From CALFVT01 sp039989855 (lineage in GTDB: Bacteria > Pseudomonadota > Alphaproteobacteria > Caulobacterales > Maricaulaceae), in the NCBI GenBank assembly GCA_039989855.1, contig JBDXGZ010000023.1, positions 310,001-374,000 of the forward strand: 64,000 nucleotides of DNA. Direction: 5' to 3'. Shown here in pieces: positions 52,208-61,386 of the stretch. Position 1 is the first letter of the stretch, and the number at the start of each line of letters is the position of its first letter. A model generated the notes under the pieces. The model saw only the letters and a program-made list of their open reading frames with translations, did no database searches and had not been told where the DNA came from. A program made the translations under genes and the position numbers.

Positions 52208-53346
52208 TGGCCGCTAACACACTCAATATCACGTTTGTTAAAAGCAGCTTAGGCGCTTTATTTTCAAATACCGTAAAACATAAAACTGGCGATCTCATCT
52301 ATATCGCAATCGTCGGTCTATCCTTGCTCGCATGGGGTATTGGCGTCTATATCCTCTACCGTACAATAGGTGGCCCAGACCTTGCGGTCACAGATCGCGT
52401 AAGTAGTTTTCAAGCAAAGATGATGCCGCTACTGATTACGTTTGGCTCTGTCTTTCTATTAATACGCGGCCTTAAATTTAGTCGAGAAAATCCTGATGAG
52501 AGTTTCTTAAACCACGCTATCATAGAGCTGAAATCTAACCCTCAAAAGTTAATTCCAATCCTTATATCGGTTCTTATCGGCGCTATTAGTTTTATCTACC
52601 TACAAGTCAATTTCATGTCGGTAAAAACGGCGATACCGACTATTCAGCCGTTCTATTTTGATGACATGGCAAGGCGGCTCGACAGGTTGTTATTCTTAGG
52701 CCAAGATCCTTGGGTTTACTTTTCGTGGCTCTATAACATTCCTTACGCGGTAAAGCTCATCGACATATCATACACTTTATGGTCGACATTAATTGTAGGG
52801 TTTTGGATATATGCTTTTGCGACTTCGCGTATCTCCCGCCAACGTCGGTTCCAATATATTCTATCGATGATGATAATGTGGTTCGTAGCGGGTAACCTAC
52901 TCGCCATATTATTATCGTCAGCGGGTCCCTGTTACTATTTTTTATTCGGCTCTGACCCTAACTATTACGCGGGATTAATGAGCCAGTTAAGCTCCACACA
53001 TGCGGTTGTTCCTATCGATGCTTATACCTATCAAGATATTTTGTTAAGCATGTATAATAATCCTGAAACGCGGTTTGGCGGCATCTCAGCCGCTCCGAGC
53101 CTGCACGTAGGAACGAGCCTTTTACTACTAGCTTTCTTCTGGAAACACCCCGTCGCGCGCTATTTATTAATACTATTCAATATCATTATATACATAGGCT
53201 CAATTATACTCGCCTGGCACTATGCTATAGATGGATTAATTGTCGTACCTGTGGCTTTTCTATGCTGGGTGATTGCTGGAAAAATAACACGAGTAATAGA
53301 GGGACGGTGGCCAAGCCCTAGTTTAAACTTAGATCAATCACTTTAA
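52207..53346 (+). CDS. Aur1/PAP2-like phosphotransferase, copy 2
   Basis: A 379-residue paralogue of the preceding protein, coupled by TAATG. Shared landmarks are RRLDRLLFLGQDPWVYFSWL, WFVAGNLLAILLSSAGPCYY and the C-terminal GGISAAPSLHVGTSLLLL plus ILAWHYAIDGLIVVPVAF. Catalytic His and Asp positions are kept, but the P-S-M-H of copy 1 is P-S-L-H. The N-terminal 100 residues differ most. The retention of two adjacent intact copies suggests different lipid substrates or a heteromer. Confidence 0.8.
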   Translation: MAANTLNITFVKSSLGALFSNTVKHKTGDLIYIAIVGLSLLAWGIGVYILYRTIGGPDLAVTDRVSSFQAKMMPLLITFGSVFLLIRGLKFSRENPDESFLNHAIIELKSNPQKLIPILISVLIGAISFIYLQVNFMSVKTAIPTIQPFYFDDMARRLDRLLFLGQDPWVYFSWLYNIPYAVKLIDISYTLWSTLIVGFWIYAFATSRISRQRRFQYILSMMIMWFVAGNLLAILLSSAGPCYYFLFGSDPNYYAGLMSQLSSTHAVVPIDAYTYQDILLSMYNNPETRFGGISAAPSLHVGTSLLLLAFFWKHPVARYLLILFNIIIYIGSIILAWHYAIDGLIVVPVAFLCWVIAGKITRVIEGRWPSPSLNLDQSL

Positions 53347-53394
53347 ATAATCTTTGAAAACTAGGTAACAGCACAACTATACACCGAGGAAAAA

Positions 53395-54297
53395 ATGAGA
53401 CACAACACTCTTAAGTTATGGAATATAGTGAAAATACCTTCACTCATTTTTATAGTCTTTACGCTCGTATTATTTGGTTTCTATAACTATCTCCTCTCAT
53501 CATTACAGGTTGAAAATGTAAATTACTCAAAGCTAGAAGACGCCGTTTTAATTTCTCATGCCGGTAGTGGATTGGATGTTGGAACTTATAGCAATTCTAA
53601 AGAATCCTTGGATCAAGCGGCCGCATATGGATATAAATATATTGAAGTCGACCTTAATCAAACCCAAAATGGGGACTGGGTATTAATTCACGATTGGAAT
53701 AAAAATTACTTCAAATATTTCATTCACTTTCCGCAATTTCCTAAATATTTCTTCGCTCATGAACACTCTTTACCTAAAACGGCCCTAGAGTTTCAAAACC
53801 GTAAGATGCGTTACAACCTCACGCCTATGACGCTTGAAAACTTAACAGATTGGTTAAAAAAACATCCTGACGTTAAAATTATTACGGATGTTAAAGGGTC
53901 AAATTACCAGTGTTTAGAAACAATAAAATCCATGATGGACGGCCGAACAGATCAAATCATACCTCAAATATATGCGCCTGAAGAACATCAAGACATTAAA
54001 GCTTTAGGTTATGAAAACATCATTTTGACGGTCTACAACCTTCGTCTCAATGTTGAAACCTTGGCGCAACTTGCTGACTTTTCACAGGCCAATGATTTAT
54101 TTGCTATTACAGTGCCGCAACGATGGATAAATCAAGATATAGATACATGGCGTCCAGACGCGGGCACGCATTTATTCACCCACACAATTAACAATACGGC
54201 CAAAGCCGAGCATTTCAAAACACTTGGCGTATTAGGGTTTTATACGGATTATATCATTCCGCCTCAAGAGACGGAACACCTCAATAAAGACGAGTAA
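53395..54297 (+). CDS. Membrane-anchored glycerophosphodiesterase-like protein
   Basis: A 300-residue protein with an N-terminal anchor (SLIFIVFTLVLFGFYNYLL). The GDPD-like TIM barrel is exposed to the periplasm. The usual H-R-G is HAGSG, followed by YSNSKESLDQAAAYGYKYIEVDL (metal-binding E-x-D) and WVLIHDW (second catalytic His). DVKG and PQIYAPEEH occur later. The histidines are retained, so it may be an active phosphodiesterase of an atypical subgroup. It lies 48 nt after the second Aur1-like gene in the same direction, suggesting a shared lipid headgroup pathway. Confidence 0.7.
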   Translation: MRHNTLKLWNIVKIPSLIFIVFTLVLFGFYNYLLSSLQVENVNYSKLEDAVLISHAGSGLDVGTYSNSKESLDQAAAYGYKYIEVDLNQTQNGDWVLIHDWNKNYFKYFIHFPQFPKYFFAHEHSLPKTALEFQNRKMRYNLTPMTLENLTDWLKKHPDVKIITDVKGSNYQCLETIKSMMDGRTDQIIPQIYAPEEHQDIKALGYENIILTVYNLRLNVETLAQLADFSQANDLFAITVPQRWINQDIDTWRPDAGTHLFTHTINNTAKAEHFKTLGVLGFYTDYIIPPQETEHLNKDE

Positions 54298-54335
54298 GAG
54301 GCGTCCTTAAAAGCACGCGCAATTACATAAATTCA

Positions 54336-57320
54336 TTACGCAATATCACCTAAAGCCTCTTCCAGCTTTAGCTTTTCTTCAACGAAGGCCGTTTTACGGT
54401 CATGTTGAATTTGCACCACGTTAGGCGGTGCTTTGTCGGTGAAATTTGGATTAGAGAGCTTTTTATCAATCTTTGCAATTTCGGCTTCGATCTTTTCGAT
54501 CTCTTTCGCAAGGCGCGCGCGCTCTTCCCCAAGGTCAATAAGACCCTCAAGCGGGATGGCATAGGTCACGCCGTCAACAACCGTTTGCAACGCGCCCCTC
54601 GGCGCGGTGTCCGCCAGCTCCACATGTTCCACACGGGCCATCGGTGAGAGCTGCTCAGCATAAGCCGCAAGGCGCGGGTCAAGCTTGTCTGCGAGCATCA
54701 AGAGCGGAGCTTTTTTGCTTGGCGGTATATTCATATCCGCACGCACAGAGCGGATATTGCCAATCAGCGTTTGTAGCCAATCTATGTCAGCACTCGCCGC
54801 CTCTTGGATGAGACTATCTGATAAATCTGGCCATGCGGTCAAAATTAGCATCTCATCACGCCCCTCACCGATTTTACCCCATAGCTCTTCGGTAATGAAC
54901 GGCATGAACGGGTGAAGTAGCTTTAGAATTTGGTCGAGCACCCACGCAAATGTCGCCTGTGTCTCGGACTTCTGCCCCGCGTCTTCGCCCGACAATATCG
55001 GCTTGGATAGCTCAAGATACCATGCGCAGAAGGTGTCCCACGCAAATTTATAGGCCGCGTCCGCCGCGTCGTTAAAGCGGTAAGCTTCAAGGCAGCGCGT
55101 GACCTCAGCAGACGTTTTCACCGTCTCGGAGATAATCCATTTATTCAGCGCTAAATCGACGCTCGCAGGGTCAAAATCCGCCTGTGGTTGGCACGCGTTC
55201 ATCTGGCCAAAATTAGCCGCTGACCACAGCTTCGTACCAAAATTACGGTAACCCGCAATACGTTCAACAGACAGTTTAATATCGCGGCCCATGCCCGCCA
55301 TGGCGGCCAGCGTAAAACGCAGCGCATCCGCGCCGAAAGCCTCAAACCCGTCAGGATAGGCTTTGCGTGTGGCCTTTGCCACTTGCGGCGCTTTATCAGG
55401 GTTTTTCAGGCCGCGTGTACGTTTCTCAACGAGGCCCTCAATATCAATGCCGTCAATCAAATCGAGCGGGTCAATCGTATTGCCGATAGATTTGGACATT
55501 TTCTTGCCTTGCTCATCCAATACAAGCGCGTGAATATAAACCTGTTTGAACGGCACATCTCCCATGAAGTGCAGGCCCTGCATCATCATCCGCGCCACCC
55601 AAAAGAAAATAATATCAAAGGCAGTCACAAGGACAGAGCCAGGGTAAAAGCGCTCAAGTTCAGGCGTTTGCTCAGGCCACCCCATAGTTGAGAACGGCCA
55701 CAGGCCAGAGCTGAACCATGTGTCGAGGACGTCGGGGTCGCGGTATAGCTGTATGTAATACATTCCAGCCCCGTCAGGATCATTACAATATTTAATCGCT
55801 GTAGCACGGTCTGGAACTATGTTTGTTCCTCCACCTATAGCAGGCGTTCCATCGGGCATTTTGATGTTTGAATAATATTCAAATGCATTCTTGTGCAACT
55901 CTTCTTCTGTCGCAGCACAAAATATTATTGGGTTATCAAAATCATAGTAATGATTCATTGAGGAAATAGGGTCTTTAGATATAGACGGCCCATACCATGC
56001 AGGAATTTGGTGTCCCCACCAGAGCTGCCGAGAGATACACCAGGGTTGGATGTTATTCATCCAATGGTCATAGGTTTTCTTCCAGTTCGCGGGAAAAAAT
56101 TCCGTCCGTCCGTCCTCCACCGCGTCCATCGCGTCTGCGGCCATTTTTTCTGTATCGACAAACCATTGATCGGTCAGGAGCGGTTCGATGATCACGCCAG
56201 AGCGGTCACCGACGGGCTGTTCAATCTGTAAATCCTCAACATGGTTGAGCAAGCCTGCGCGTTCGAAATAGGCAACGACATTTTTCCGCGCGCGTTTGAC
56301 CGGCAGACCGTGGAGATCTTGGGGAATGCCCTCAAGCGGGAGGATTTCAGCCTTTTCATTTAAGATGGAAATCGGCGTATGCCCTGCCCGTTTCCCGACT
56401 TCATAGTCATTAAAATCATGGGCAGGTGTGATCTTTACCGCGCCAGAGCCTTTTTCAGGGTCAGGATATTCGTCCGCAATAATCGGGATGCGGCGGTTCA
56501 CAATCGGCAGAATAATCTCTTTGCCGACCAAATCTGTGTAGCGCTCATCATCGGGATGAACCGCGACACAGGTATCACCGAGCATGGTTTCAGGGCGCGA
56601 GGTGGCAACCACCAAATAATCACGGGTCTCATGGCCTGTGACATTGCCGTCCTCATCCATGATTGGATGCGCGTAACTCACCCCATCCGCGAGCGGATAG
56701 CGGAGGTGCCAATAGTGACCATTGACGGTTTTCGTCTCAACTTCGAGGTCAGAAATCGCGCTTTGGAAATGCGGGTCCCAATTCACGAGGCGCTTGTCGC
56801 GGTAAATCAAGCCGTCATTATACATTTCAACAAAGGCCTTAGTGACCGCTTCGGCCATTTTGTCCGATGGGTCTTCGGGATTACCAAGAGTGAATTTCTC
56901 GCGCGACCAATCGCAGGAGGCGCCAAGGCGGCGGAGCTGCTGTGTGATATTACCGCCGCTCTCTTTTTTCCAATCCCACACATGCGAGAGAAATTCTTCG
57001 CGGCCCATCTCTTTACGGGCTTTGCCCTCAGTCGCAAGTTTGCGCTCCACCACCATTTGCGTGGCAATCCCTGCATGGTCTGCGCCTGGTTGCCAGAGAA
57101 CATCTTTGCCGCGCATACGCTCAAAACGGATGAGAATATCTTGGATCGTATTATTGACCGCATGGCCCATATGCAAATTGCCCGTCACATTGGGCGGCGG
57201 GATGACGATGGAATAGGCCTCAAGGCTCGTATCCATTTTCGGTTGAAACGCGCCGCTATCTTCCCACTTTTTATAAAGGCGGGGTTCGGCTTCGGTGGGA
57301 TTAAAAGTCTTATCGAGCAT
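54336..57320 (-). CDS. valS: Valyl-tRNA synthetase
   Basis: A 994-residue class I synthetase. The HIGH-type motif is PPPNVTGNLHMGHAVNN and the KMSKS loop is DEQGKKMSKSIGNT. The editing domain contains TSRPETMLGDTCVAVHPDD, and the C-terminal coiled coil (EERARLAKEIEKIEAEIAKI) binds tRNA. The stretch between AWYGP and DVLDTWFSSG is about 85 residues, longer than the roughly 30 I recall for the E. coli enzyme. It is encoded by unusually AT-rich DNA (about 55745-55990). The gene lies downstream of popZ on the same strand, after a terminator. Confidence 0.95.
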   Translation of the reverse strand: MLDKTFNPTEAEPRLYKKWEDSGAFQPKMDTSLEAYSIVIPPPNVTGNLHMGHAVNNTIQDILIRFERMRGKDVLWQPGADHAGIATQMVVERKLATEGKARKEMGREEFLSHVWDWKKESGGNITQQLRRLGASCDWSREKFTLGNPEDPSDKMAEAVTKAFVEMYNDGLIYRDKRLVNWDPHFQSAISDLEVETKTVNGHYWHLRYPLADGVSYAHPIMDEDGNVTGHETRDYLVVATSRPETMLGDTCVAVHPDDERYTDLVGKEIILPIVNRRIPIIADEYPDPEKGSGAVKITPAHDFNDYEVGKRAGHTPISILNEKAEILPLEGIPQDLHGLPVKRARKNVVAYFERAGLLNHVEDLQIEQPVGDRSGVIIEPLLTDQWFVDTEKMAADAMDAVEDGRTEFFPANWKKTYDHWMNNIQPWCISRQLWWGHQIPAWYGPSISKDPISSMNHYYDFDNPIIFCAATEEELHKNAFEYYSNIKMPDGTPAIGGGTNIVPDRATAIKYCNDPDGAGMYYIQLYRDPDVLDTWFSSGLWPFSTMGWPEQTPELERFYPGSVLVTAFDIIFFWVARMMMQGLHFMGDVPFKQVYIHALVLDEQGKKMSKSIGNTIDPLDLIDGIDIEGLVEKRTRGLKNPDKAPQVAKATRKAYPDGFEAFGADALRFTLAAMAGMGRDIKLSVERIAGYRNFGTKLWSAANFGQMNACQPQADFDPASVDLALNKWIISETVKTSAEVTRCLEAYRFNDAADAAYKFAWDTFCAWYLELSKPILSGEDAGQKSETQATFAWVLDQILKLLHPFMPFITEELWGKIGEGRDEMLILTAWPDLSDSLIQEAASADIDWLQTLIGNIRSVRADMNIPPSKKAPLLMLADKLDPRLAAYAEQLSPMARVEHVELADTAPRGALQTVVDGVTYAIPLEGLIDLGEERARLAKEIEKIEAEIAKIDKKLSNPNFTDKAPPNVVQIQHDRKTAFVEEKLKLEEALGDIA

Positions 57321-57424
57321 AGTCGTATCTTATTTCGCAAGTTTCAGCTTTGATGGGGCTGTCTAAATTTCGTCCGTGATAGCGTCTCTGGCGGACGAAT
57401 CCAGTTTTTTATAAGGCAAAAACG

Positions 57425-57462
57425 AAAAAACCCCCGCTTAATGCAGCAGAGCTGCGCGGAGG
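57425..57462 (-). terminator. Rho-independent terminator of popZ
   Basis: On the minus strand CCTCCGC pairs with GCGGGGG, enclosing an inner GCAGC-GCTGC stem, and is followed by six T. It lies 25 bases after the popZ-like stop and isolates it from valS. Confidence 0.85.
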
Positions 57463-57487
57463 TTTATACTGAATAAAAGCGTGAGAG

Positions 57488-59755
57488 CTATTTGCCAGAT
57501 GAAATTCGCTTAACTTCTTTTGTCACGGCGCGCTCGACGATTGTCTTGAGGTTTGCATCAAGCCACTCTTTGAGCATTGGCTTAAGGGCCTCTGTTACAA
57601 GGTCTCCAATACGTTCACCGCGCTCTTCAACGATATTTTTTTCGTCAACCACCTGATTAAGGGAGGCAAAAGCCAACGCCGTCTCGGATTCTGTGACTTC
57701 GTTTAAAATTGTATCTCGGGCAGTTTTACCAGCCATATCTTCAGTCTCCATTTGAGCGATTTCATGTGTTTCTTGCACGTTTTCGAGAGTCGTATCAACC
57801 TGCACTTTTGTACTTTCATCCAAAATATCATCAATGACATCAAGTTCAGCTGTAGCAAGCTCAGTTTCCAAGCCATTATCGTCGACTAAATCATCACCTG
57901 TTGAGACGAATTCAGCTTCAGCTTCGGCTGTGACTAAAACTTCTGCTATAACATCATCTATTAGGGCCTCACTATCGTCCACGTCTTCGCTTATTGTTTC
58001 ATCGTTAGAAACATCAGGGATAATGTCGTCAGCCCCAGTACCGACAACATCAACCGCTACAAGTTCATCTTCGGTCTCTTCAAAACCATCAAGTAAAGAG
58101 TCGAGGGCTGATTTACGAGTGCTCCTCGTCGCTGCAACCGCAGCCGCCACACCCGCTCCTGCAAGAGCTACACCCGATGTAACGTTCAATTTTCTATCAT
58201 CTGTATCTATTTTATTAGCTAGATGAGTCAGATCACTTTGCCCCGTGTCATCCATTGTTCCGGCAATCGTTTCATCCATCGATTCGGGGCTTGCTTCAGT
58301 GTTCATTTCTGGCTCTTGATGCTCTAAAACACCAGACAGATCCGAGAGCTGACTATCAATATCTGCTTGAAGCTGTTCTTCAGACTCAATCGTACTCCCG
58401 ATCAGATCATCAAGAACGTCACTCTCATTGGCCTCAATATCATTCATGTCCTGAGGTGTGTCGCCAATAGATTCACGTAAAAGCTTATCAATATCTTCAG
58501 CATCTCTTTCAAGTGATACATCAGCAGTAACTTCCGACGAAAATTCATCCTCATCTTCAATTTTAGTATCAGCTGCTAAATCGGCCATAAGTGACTTAAC
58601 TAAAGCAATATCGGGGTCTATATTTTTTTCTTGATCGTGTGCCTCACTGGATATTGAATCGTCAAAGTCAAAAACTTCAGCTGTGATGCCAGCCATCTTA
58701 TTATCGGCTAAAGATATATTTACATCAGCGCTTTCTGTCTCTGGCAGTAACATATCTCCGTCATCAACAAGAGACGCCATAACATCAGAAATTTCAGAGA
58801 TAGACTTATCAGTCGTTTGTATTTCCGAGATTTCAGGCCCTGTGATTTCTTCTAGAAGGCTATCAATCTCAAAACTATTACTCTCTGAAAAATCTTCTAT
58901 TTCGCTAAAACTAACGTCTTCTGACACAGGCTCCGCATTAACCTCCTCACTTGGAACATCCAAACTCTCAGCTATCTCTGAAAGAATCGAGTTAATATCA
59001 GAACTATCCGTGTCAAAATCTATCGTATCAGTATTAGCAACAAACATATCACTACCCGTGACAACACTCTCGGCTAAGACTTCATCTTCATGAAAATCGG
59101 CCATACCATCTAGTAGCTCATCAATATCAATGTCTAAGCCTTCAGAAGAGAGACTATCCTTAGATCTATCAAGCATGGCATCGCCTATGCCTGCACTGGC
59201 TATCTTAACATCGTCCTCATTGCTTATCTGTGTCTCATGAGTATCAGTGTTGTTATCGTCAACGACTTCGCCCATCAAATTACCGATAAGATCCTCTGAT
59301 AGCAATGAGTTCAAATCCTCATCAGCCTCAGGAACAGACAATTCCAAAATCTCTGACGCATCACTTGCCATAGTATCGAGAGAGATATCTGATGTATCTA
59401 TTTCAATTTCTGGAATTTCTAATTCCCTTCCAGACGAGTTTGAATCTTCAAAGGAAAAACTAGATAAGATATCATCAATCTCATTGGGCATGTCAGCGTC
59501 CATTGGATTAACAAGATCTAACGTATCTTCGGAGACGTTAGAGACAAGACCACTTGCGGAGGAAGCCGTGATTGCTGCAACAGCAACATCCTCAGAATCA
59601 GTTGTTTCCAGTAGCTGAGGCTCATCATCAGACGAATTTATAGATTCATCATCCGCGATTAATTGCCGAATAGACGCCAAAATATCCTCCATAGAAGGCT
59701 CTAATGGATCATCAGTTACATTGACAGTATCAGTATCAGACGTGCCGTCCGTCAT
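57488..59755 (-). CDS. popZ: PopZ-like polar organiser with greatly extended acidic linker
   Basis: A 755-residue protein of the DUF2497/PopZ family. The client-binding N-terminal helix EPSMEDILASIRQLIADDE (residues 19-37) is nearly identical to Caulobacter PopZ as I recall it. The C-terminal oligomerisation region (713-755) reads LVTEALKPMLKEWLDANL then IVERAVTKEVKRISSGK. Between them lie about 670 mostly Asp/Glu/Ser residues, against about 80 in Caulobacter PopZ. The linker carries many short helix-like motifs (IDELLDGMADF, INSILSEIAESL, IDSLLEEITG, LDDLIGSTIE) and one hydrophobic patch (SGVALAGAGVAAAVAA). PopZ forms a polar condensate that tethers the chromosome centromere. Neighbours valS and tolC match the usual context. 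Confidence 0.88.
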   Translation of the reverse strand: MTDGTSDTDTVNVTDDPLEPSMEDILASIRQLIADDESINSSDDEPQLLETTDSEDVAVAAITASSASGLVSNVSEDTLDLVNPMDADMPNEIDDILSSFSFEDSNSSGRELEIPEIEIDTSDISLDTMASDASEILELSVPEADEDLNSLLSEDLIGNLMGEVVDDNNTDTHETQISNEDDVKIASAGIGDAMLDRSKDSLSSEGLDIDIDELLDGMADFHEDEVLAESVVTGSDMFVANTDTIDFDTDSSDINSILSEIAESLDVPSEEVNAEPVSEDVSFSEIEDFSESNSFEIDSLLEEITGPEISEIQTTDKSISEISDVMASLVDDGDMLLPETESADVNISLADNKMAGITAEVFDFDDSISSEAHDQEKNIDPDIALVKSLMADLAADTKIEDEDEFSSEVTADVSLERDAEDIDKLLRESIGDTPQDMNDIEANESDVLDDLIGSTIESEEQLQADIDSQLSDLSGVLEHQEPEMNTEASPESMDETIAGTMDDTGQSDLTHLANKIDTDDRKLNVTSGVALAGAGVAAAVAATRSTRKSALDSLLDGFEETEDELVAVDVVGTGADDIIPDVSNDETISEDVDDSEALIDDVIAEVLVTAEAEAEFVSTGDDLVDDNGLETELATAELDVIDDILDESTKVQVDTTLENVQETHEIAQMETEDMAGKTARDTILNEVTESETALAFASLNQVVDEKNIVEERGERIGDLVTEALKPMLKEWLDANLKTIVERAVTKEVKRISSGK

Positions 59756-59906
59756 ATATCCCCTCAGGCGTTATTTTGGTAGAAAGATCAACCATTACAA
59801 TAGTTATTGGTACGGCATGGTTAACTCAATGTCTAGTTATGATAACTTAAGAAAAACTATTTTATTAACATAAAAAATAGTCACGCAACATAATAGCTCA
59901 CCCCAT

Positions 59907-61349
59907 TTAAGGTGACGTACCCTCGTGTTCTTCAAAAATATCATCAGATACGAATGACGGTAAAACGCGTTGTCCTAAACGATGCAACTTATCAGATCTT
60001 ACGATTTCAAGATTCTTACCGGGATCATAAGCGTCAATCGTTAGAGACAGGCTTTCAGCCGTAAAGGTTCCCATCATAGTCAACATTTGGAAAATGGCGA
60101 CATCAAGATCACGCTGTGCGTTTAAATGATTAATCTCCGCATTCAAAACCTCTTGTTCAGCATCAAGAACGTCTAACATCGTCCGCGTGCCAACTTCTTG
60201 CTCCAGAGTTACCCCCTCGAATGCTAACTTTGCAGCTTCAACTTGCACATCACTTGAAATCAATATGCTCTGTGCCGCAGAAAATTGCGCCCAAAGCTGC
60301 GTGACCGCTTCAATGATTTCGAGTTCTGCTTGTTCTATTTCATATCCTAAACGGGTTTTAACTTCCGTTGCTTGGCGGATGCGAGATTGATTAAATCCTG
60401 CCGAAAACAGAGGCACGGAGACTTGTGCCGTAATCGTAAATGCATCCGCTTGCCCAAAACCCAAAATTTGTTCGCGTTGCGAGGCTGCTGTTGCACTCAA
60501 GGACACGCTTGGCTTTGTTGATGAGCGTGCAATGTCAATATTACGCCCTATAGCCGAACGGTTATGATAGGCGGCTCTCAAATCAGGGTTTTTTTCAAGA
60601 GAAACCCCTATCGCCTCTTCAACACTATTGGGGATCACCACACTTGGAATGGGTTGTAAATCAACGGGAGCTCGACCAATGGCCCTACGAAATGCGGCGC
60701 GGCTCACCTCTAGCTGTGCATCAGCAGAGGCAAGCCCAATATTAGACGCCGCTAAACGACTATCAGCTTGAGCCATATCGGTTCGTGTGCCCTGCCCAAC
60801 ATCAAATGTAATTTGAGCTGCCTCACGTTGACGTGCCAAGACTCGGACATCATTGCGGCGAATACGCGTAATAGCTTCGTCACGAATAACATCAGCATAG
60901 GCCGTCGCCGCCTCTAATAAAGCGTTTTGCTCGGCACTCCGTAAATTTTCTCGCGCCGCCAAAATGCTAGATAGAGCTTGTTGCCGCTGGGCCCGCAGCC
61001 GTCCACCTTGATAGATAGGTTGCAAAATTTCAAGTTGAGCCTGAACAGGCGTCCCAGTAATCGTTTCAGTCTGCTCCTCGACGGGGCCTAAGAAACTGAA
61101 TTGTGGTGTTCTGACCGCCGATCCAGCTGCCGTACCCGCTAAAGTTATCGTTGGCCGTGACTGCGATCGCGCTTGTATGTAAGTTTCGTCTGTTTCACGG
61201 AGACGCGCACGTTCGGCCTGCAACCGTGGACTATTACTATAAGCTGACGCGAGAGCGTCTTTTAAACTGTCTGCCGAAGCATGGCTATTCAAAATCATCA
61301 ACATAGCCAATGAAAGCAATGGGTATGTTCTGACTTTTCTCAACCACAT
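59907..61349 (-). CDS. tolC: TolC-family outer-membrane efflux/secretion channel
   Basis: A 480-residue TolC-like protein with a signal peptide (SLAMLMILNSHASA). Two internally repeated OEP domains follow. The first starts SLKDALASAYSNSPRLQAER. The second has VEEAIGVSLEKNPDLRAAYHN. Long coiled helices (IRRNDVRVLARQREAAQITFDVGQGTRTDMAQADSRLA in part) form the periplasmic tunnel. It exports drugs or type I secreted proteins together with inner-membrane partners that are not in this window. It lies 37 nt after the PCMT homologue on the same strand. Confidence 0.92.
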   Translation of the reverse strand: MWLRKVRTYPLLSLAMLMILNSHASADSLKDALASAYSNSPRLQAERARLRETDETYIQARSQSRPTITLAGTAAGSAVRTPQFSFLGPVEEQTETITGTPVQAQLEILQPIYQGGRLRAQRQQALSSILAARENLRSAEQNALLEAATAYADVIRDEAITRIRRNDVRVLARQREAAQITFDVGQGTRTDMAQADSRLAASNIGLASADAQLEVSRAAFRRAIGRAPVDLQPIPSVVIPNSVEEAIGVSLEKNPDLRAAYHNRSAIGRNIDIARSSTKPSVSLSATAASQREQILGFGQADAFTITAQVSVPLFSAGFNQSRIRQATEVKTRLGYEIEQAELEIIEAVTQLWAQFSAAQSILISSDVQVEAAKLAFEGVTLEQEVGTRTMLDVLDAEQEVLNAEINHLNAQRDLDVAIFQMLTMMGTFTAESLSLTIDAYDPGKNLEIVRSDKLHRLGQRVLPSFVSDDIFEEHEGTSP

Positions 61350-61386
61350 GATTTAGGTGCCTTACCGTTTGGAAGGAGTGTTTTCT

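Noticed and set aside
56379..57353. A 324-codon frame antisense to the valS start region
   Set aside because: It lies entirely over the conserved ValRS HIGH and editing regions and shows no domain. It is a shadow frame of high-GC coding DNA.
57834..59618. Several serine-rich antisense frames opposite the popZ-like gene
   Set aside because: They mirror the Asp/Glu/Ser codons of the acidic linker, lack any motif, and the sense frame carries both PopZ ends.
59821..59880. TTAA-rich stretch upstream of the popZ-like gene that looked like a CtrA box (TTAA-N7-TTAA)
   Set aside because: The best match on either strand is TTAA-N7-TAAC or TTAT-N6-TTAA. The spacing or a core base is wrong, so I do not call a CtrA site.
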